From: Desulfurococcaceae archaeon
GTDB taxonomy: Archaea; Thermoproteota; Thermoprotei_A; Sulfolobales; Desulfurococcaceae
Length of the DNA stretch: 64,000 nucleotides
Direction: 5' to 3'
NCBI GenBank assembly: GCA_038845865.1
Contig: JAWBQJ010000001.1
Location: forward strand, 62,001 to 126,000
Part shown: piece after piece, positions 60,053 to 64,000 of the stretch
Position numbering within the stretch: the first letter of the stretch is position 1
Layout of the letters: the number at the start of each line of letters is the position of its first letter
Translations under genes and position numbers: made by a program
The notes under the pieces: model-generated
The model's input: only the letters and a program-made list of their open reading frames with translations
Told to the model about the DNA's origin: nothing
Database searches by the model: none

Positions 60053-61615
60053 GTGCCGGTTAAAGTACTTATTGCTAACAGAGGAGAAGTAGCTATTAGA
60101 ATAGCTAGAACACTTGTGGAAAGCGGCTATATTCCCGTAGGGATATATACAGCTGACGACGCTGATTCCCTGCACAGACGGTTTCTAGTCGATGATACCG
60201 AAGTCTCCAGTTACCTAGATATAAAAGACGTGGTCAACGCCGCAGTAGAGCTCGGTGCCGAAGCCGTTCATCCCGGTTACGGGTTCCTCGGTGAAAACCC
60301 CGAGTTTGCGCACGAGGTTGCTAGAAAAGGTTTAGTATTTATAGGTCCTCCACCAGGTACGATCACCCTCAGCCGCGATAAGTTGGCATCTAAAACGTTT
60401 GCTGAAAAACTAGAGGTGCCGACGCTTCCGTGGGTGGAAGTGCACGAACAGGAGGATGTCATTGAGTTCGCCAAGGTGCACGGATATCCAGTAATAGTTA
60501 AAGCTACTAGTAGTGGGGGTGAGGGAATCGGAGTTGCGTGGAGCGAAAAGGAAGTAGAGTCCGCCATCAAATCGGCTAGATCGGGGGCAGAGAAATCATT
60601 TAAAGATGTGAAGCTCTATGTAGAGCCTTATATCGAGCACGCCAAACACATAGAAGTACAGGTCCTAGGCGACGGCGATAACATAGTACACTTATACGAG
60701 CGAGAGTGTAGCATTAGAAGGAATTTCTACCAAAAGATAATCGAAGAAGCGCCCAGCCCATTCCTTAACGCCGCAGAACGAGGAAGACTTTATGAGTACG
60801 CCTTGAAGTTGGCGAGCGGGCTTAGGTACGTGAACGCTGGAGTAGTAAAATTCGTTTTTGACATCAAGAAAAGAGAGATGTACTTTACAGAAATCGGTAC
60901 AGGACTTCAGGCAGGGCACTCCGCGACCGAGATGATTACACGTATCGACCTCGTCAAAAAGCAGGTAGAAGTGGCACTATACAAAGTACTAGGGCTGAAA
61001 CAACACGATGTAATGCGTGAAGGTCATGCAATAGAGGCGTGCGTATATGCAGAAAACCCATATACGGGTGAGCCGTCGCAAGGTATAGTCAAAAAGTACA
61101 AGGAGCCTGGCGGCCCTGGTGTACGGGTTGATTCCGGCATTGCCGAAGGATCGCGGATTAGCGGCCATAATGACCCATTAATAGCCAAGGTAATTGCATG
61201 GGGTTCTGACAGGTACACATCAGTACAGAGGCTTGAACGGGCACTCAGAGAATACGTAATTGATGGCGTGCCCACAAACATACCATTATTGAGGTATTCG
61301 GTACAGTCGCCAGAATTTATCAGCGCAAATTACACTATAAGGTACTTCGAGATAGGGCTGTCCAACGTATACAGTAAAATGCTTGAAGATTCCCGAGTAC
61401 ATGCTGTAATACTTTCAACTCTCTTCGAGTACGGTGATGCATCCGTTAAGGCGTACTCGAAGAAGGCGAGCTTAATAGAACATGTATTAAAGAGCGAGAA
61501 GGTTTCCTCAATAAAGAGGCGTGCATGGTACTATTACGTTAGCCTGAAGACCGCTCTTGAAAGGTCTTATAGCGGTAGGAAAAGCCGTGTAAGGGAAGAA
61601 AGATCTAAACGCTGA
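60053..61615 (+). CDS. Biotin-carboxylase-like ATP-grasp protein with altered active site
   Basis: A 520-residue homologue of the biotin carboxylase subunit of acyl-CoA and pyruvate carboxylases, with its N-terminal Rossmann part (LIANRGEVAIRIART), HPGYGFLGENPEFA and ATP-grasp domain. Lys150 and Lys228, equivalent to E. coli K159 and K238, remain. However, the positions matching E. coli E276, N290, R292, V295, E296 and R338 are K266, G282, G284, A287, G288 and C330, so the magnesium, bicarbonate and biotin chemistry is lost. The glycine loop SSGGEGIG is also altered. The basic C-terminal tail (about 495-520) is extra. No biotin-carrier or transferase gene is nearby. GTG 60053 follows GAGGAG. 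Some other ligase activity, or a regulatory role, is more likely than carboxylation. Confidence 0.8.
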   Translation: MPVKVLIANRGEVAIRIARTLVESGYIPVGIYTADDADSLHRRFLVDDTEVSSYLDIKDVVNAAVELGAEAVHPGYGFLGENPEFAHEVARKGLVFIGPPPGTITLSRDKLASKTFAEKLEVPTLPWVEVHEQEDVIEFAKVHGYPVIVKATSSGGEGIGVAWSEKEVESAIKSARSGAEKSFKDVKLYVEPYIEHAKHIEVQVLGDGDNIVHLYERECSIRRNFYQKIIEEAPSPFLNAAERGRLYEYALKLASGLRYVNAGVVKFVFDIKKREMYFTEIGTGLQAGHSATEMITRIDLVKKQVEVALYKVLGLKQHDVMREGHAIEACVYAENPYTGEPSQGIVKKYKEPGGPGVRVDSGIAEGSRISGHNDPLIAKVIAWGSDRYTSVQRLERALREYVIDGVPTNIPLLRYSVQSPEFISANYTIRYFEIGLSNVYSKMLEDSRVHAVILSTLFEYGDASVKAYSKKASLIEHVLKSEKVSSIKRRAWYYYVSLKTALERSYSGRKSRVREERSKR

Positions 61616-61694
61616 TGAAACCGTTGTGATCGCCTGAAAACGTTGAACCCAAGTATATACGAGTATATGTTGTATAAAGCTCTTTGTAAATAGT

Positions 61695-61702
61695 CTTTAT
61701 AA
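61695..61702 (+). promoter_or_regulatory. TATA box of the PEP synthase gene
   Basis: CTTTATAA, about 33 bases before the GTG start at 61732, is a good archaeal TATA box. The predicted transcript starts near 61725, leaving a leader of only a few bases. Confidence 0.55.
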
Positions 61703-61731
61703 CCCCCTTAGGCTAGAAACCCCTTGATAGG

Positions 61732-64000
61732 GTGAATGGGTTGAACGGCAAGGAAACCAGGTTCGTGCTCTGGCTAGAAGAGGTCAGAAAGGAAGATACT
61801 CCTCTAGTTGGTGGTAAGAACGCAAATCTAGGAGAAATGCTGGCTGCAGGTATTCCAGTGCCTCCAGGATTCGCCGTAACGGCATACGCATTTAAATACT
61901 TCCTCGAGAAGACGGGGCTTGGCCAGAAAATATATGAAATGTTGAGAAAACTAGACGTTAACAACACAAAGGAGCTCGAAGAAACAACTAGGAAAATTAG
62001 GGAAATGATCCTAGCGCAACCTATGCCTCCCGAGGTCGAGGAGGAGGTTAAAAACCACTACTACGAACTAGCTAAGAGGCTCAACATGGATCCGAATAAC
62101 CTCCGCGTAGCTGTTAGGAGCAGTGCCACAGCCGAGGACCTGCCCGAAGCTAGTTTCGCCGGGCAACAAGACACCTACTTAAACGTTTACGGCGCCGAGA
62201 AGGTAATAGAGCACGTTAAAAGGTGCTGGGCAAGCCTATTCACCGCGAGAGCGACATTCTACAGAGTCGCGCACGGCATACCACATGAGAGAACGCACAT
62301 GAGCGTCACAGTCCAGAAGATGGTCAACAGTAGAGTTGCCGGCGTAATGTTTACACTGCATCCCGTTACAGGGGATGAAAGCGTAATCGTAATCGAAGGT
62401 AGCTGGGGTCTTGGAGAATCAGTTGTAGGAGGCAAAGTAATACCGGACGAATACGTTGTTGAGAGAGGCAGCATGAGGATTGTCGAGAAGAAGATTAATA
62501 AAAAGACTTATATGATCACATTCGACCCCGTTCTAGGGAAGAACATACACTTAAAGTGGGACGAGGAGAAAAAACAGTGGATTGCCGAAGAAGGCGTTGA
62601 AATAAACACCCCACTAGTCAAGATCGCTGAGCCCGAAACGCAGGCTCTAACAGACGACGAAATAAGGAAACTGGCCGAGCTCGGCGAGCTGATATATGTG
62701 CATTACGGCAGGCACATGGACATAGAGTGGGCAATCGATGCCGATCTGCCGTTTCCACAAAACGTATTCATAGTACAAGCAAGGCCCGAAACAGTCTGGA
62801 GCCTCAAGAAAGTGAAAGAAAAGGAAGTGGAGAAGAAATCGGCTGAAACAATCATCGCAGTAACGAGAAAAAGCGTTAAGCTATCAGAAGCTAAAGTGCT
62901 TGCAAAAGGGTTGCCGGCTAGTCCGGGTGTAGCTGCAGGCGTTGCTAGGGTGATCTTCGACCCGAAGAGCCCCGAGGCCATGGAGTTTAAGCCGGGAGAT
63001 ATACTGATAACTAAAATGACCGATCCCGACTGGGTTCCACTGATGAAGAAGGCGGCTGCCATCGTCACGGATGAAGGTGGAATGACAAGTCACGCTGCCA
63101 TCGTTAGCAGAGAGCTCGGCATACCTTGCGTAGTGGGAACGGGTAACGCGACGAAGACCGTTCAAACCGGTATAGATGTCACCGTAGATGGCGGTAAAGG
63201 TATGATTTACGAGGGTGTGGTAGAAGAGCTGGTAAAGCCCAAAGTAGAAGTAGCCGCTCCGGCACCAGGAGTTGTTGCAGCAGTCGGTATCAGCCCAGAG
63301 CAGTTGCTACCATTGTACCCGGTAACGGCCACCAAGATCTACATGAATCTTGGCGAGCCAGACGCCATTGACAGGTATAAGGACCTGCCCTTTGACGGTA
63401 TCGGGCTAATGAGAATAGAGTTCATATTCACTGACTGGATTGGATATCATCCAATGTACTTAATAGACAGCGGGAAGGAAGACTTCTTCGTAAGTAAGCT
63501 GGCAGAAGGCGTTGCCAAAGTAGCTCAGGCGATATACCCAAGACCTATAGTTGTCAGGTTTAGTGACTTTAGAACAAACGAGTTCAGAGGATTAAAGGGA
63601 GGCGAGAAGTACGAGCCGGAAGAGAGGAACCCGATGATCGGCTGGAGAGGAGTATCTAGGTACATACATTCAAAGTATGAACCCGGATTCAGGTTAGAGT
63701 GTAAGGCTATAAGAAAAGTCAGGGAGGAATTCGGGCTAGCTAACGTGTGGGTGATGTTACCATTTGTGAGAACCACTTGGGAGGTCAAGCGCGTTCTAAA
63801 GATCATGGAAGAGGAAGGACTGAGAAGGAGCAAGGACTTCAAGGTGTGGATCATGGCAGAAGTTCCTAGCGTATCGCTATTAGCAGAAGAATTCGCGGAG
63901 CTGGTGGACGGTTTCAGTATCGGAAGCAATGACTTGACGCAACTAGTCCTAGGAGCCGATAGAGATAGTAACATACTAGCCGAGATGGGTTACTTCGATG
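61732..64000 (+). CDS. ppsA: Phosphoenolpyruvate synthase, 3'-truncated by window edge
   Basis: The first about 756 codons of a protein usually about 800 residues long; the end lies outside the window. PEP synthase interconverts pyruvate, ATP and water with PEP, AMP and phosphate, supporting gluconeogenesis. The N-terminal ATP-grasp domain contains [10 protein letters not shown] (27-36) and [19 protein letters not shown] (near 126-144). The phosphohistidine lies in [15 protein letters not shown] near 448-462. The PEP-binding barrel is visible at GLMRIEF near 560-566 and IGSNDLTQL near 730-738. I chose GTG 61732; the nearby TTG 61741 is in frame and also possible. Confidence 0.95.
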   Translation, partial: MNGLNGKETRFVLWLEEVRKEDTPLVGGKNANLGEMLAAGIPVPPGFAVTAYAFKYFLEKTGLGQKIYEMLRKLDVNNTKELEETTRKIREMILAQPMPPEVEEEVKNHYYELAKRLNMDPNNLRVAVRSSATAEDLPEASFAGQQDTYLNVYGAEKVIEHVKRCWASLFTARATFYRVAHGIPHERTHMSVTVQKMVNSRVAGVMFTLHPVTGDESVIVIEGSWGLGESVVGGKVIPDEYVVERGSMRIVEKKINKKTYMITFDPVLGKNIHLKWDEEKKQWIAEEGVEINTPLVKIAEPETQALTDDEIRKLAELGELIYVHYGRHMDIEWAIDADLPFPQNVFIVQARPETVWSLKKVKEKEVEKKSAETIIAVTRKSVKLSEAKVLAKGLPASPGVAAGVARVIFDPKSPEAMEFKPGDILITKMTDPDWVPLMKKAAAIVTDEGGMTSHAAIVSRELGIPCVVGTGNATKTVQTGIDVTVDGGKGMIYEGVVEELVKPKVEVAAPAPGVVAAVGISPEQLLPLYPVTATKIYMNLGEPDAIDRYKDLPFDGIGLMRIEFIFTDWIGYHPMYLIDSGKEDFFVSKLAEGVAKVAQAIYPRPIVVRFSDFRTNEFRGLKGGEKYEPEERNPMIGWRGVSRYIHSKYEPGFRLECKAIRKVREEFGLANVWVMLPFVRTTWEVKRVLKIMEEEGLRRSKDFKVWIMAEVPSVSLLAEEFAELVDGFSIGSNDLTQLVLGADRDSNILAEMGYFD

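Noticed and set aside
1-64000. tRNA, rRNA, SRP RNA, RNase P RNA and CRISPR arrays
   Set aside because: I looked for T-loop, SRP Alu/S-domain and RNase P conserved stretches and for regularly spaced repeats in all gaps, and none was found by eye. A covariance-model scan would be decisive.

Overview
The window is a chromosomal stretch of a hyperthermophilic crenarchaeon, most like the Desulfurococcales. The placement rests on gene content read directly: a GPN-loop GTPase, an AmmeMemoRadiSam radical SAM enzyme, Trm-G10, a split glycine decarboxylase, a class I lysyl-tRNA synthetase, the Mre11-NurA-HerA-Rad50 operon, a p-stomatin/NfeD pair, an Asp-ligated ferredoxin of the Pyrococcus type, and promoters with A/T-rich TATA boxes about 25-30 bases before mostly leaderless genes. 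GTG and TTG starts are common and arginine is mostly AGG/AGA. Species cannot be named from the sequence. I saw no rRNA, tRNA, CRISPR array or intact insertion sequence.

Layout. 1-2213 (minus): tRNA processing (RNase Z, cut by the window edge; Trm-G10) and PRPP synthetase. 2269-9442 (plus): radical SAM enzyme, GPN GTPase, purine salvage (adenine deaminase, IMP dehydrogenase), a KaiC-like ATPase with a degenerate second lobe, and an unknown protein. 9481-16896: HAD hydrolase and asparaginase-type Ntn hydrolase, a SpoIIM-like membrane protein, ROK kinase, methionyl-tRNA synthetase, and a B12-type radical SAM enzyme with a small partner. 16998-24378: assorted single genes (nucleotidyltransferase, flavodoxin-like reductase, Nudix, DUF488, M42 peptidase, HtrA) and several unknowns, with a 0.53-kb gene-poor gap at 22080-22608.

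24451-31871 holds a complete glycine cleavage system: lpd, gcvPB and gcvPA leftward, and gcvT, glyA and gcvH rightward, around an AT-palindromic shared promoter. Then come deoC and an aminopropyltransferase, the stomatin/NfeD membrane protease pair, and a run of envelope genes (MATE exporter, a protein with two thioredoxin-like modules, MscS, MgtE). 41029-48150 is the double-strand-break end-resection operon mre11-nurA-herA-rad50, with genes overlapping or almost touching. 48198-57297 has cytidine deaminase and three aminoacyl-tRNA synthetases (Ile, Lys, Leu) plus a dolichol-phosphate-mannose-synthase-like enzyme. 57363-64000 has MarC, a structured intergenic region, ferredoxin, an M20 peptidase, a biotin-carboxylase-like protein and the start of PEP synthase.

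The most unusual item is the biotin-carboxylase-like protein at 60053-61615. The fold and the first ATP-site residues are kept, but the residues equivalent to E. coli E276, N290, R292, V295, E296 and R338 are all replaced, so it probably does not carboxylate biotin. A duplicated promoter-like element lies in front of it. Other leads are the protein with two six-cysteine thioredoxin-like modules, the KaiC protein with a dead second lobe, the lysyl-tRNA synthetase without a recognisable KMSKS motif, shared or interleaved divergent promoters, and the structured gap before the ferredoxin gene.
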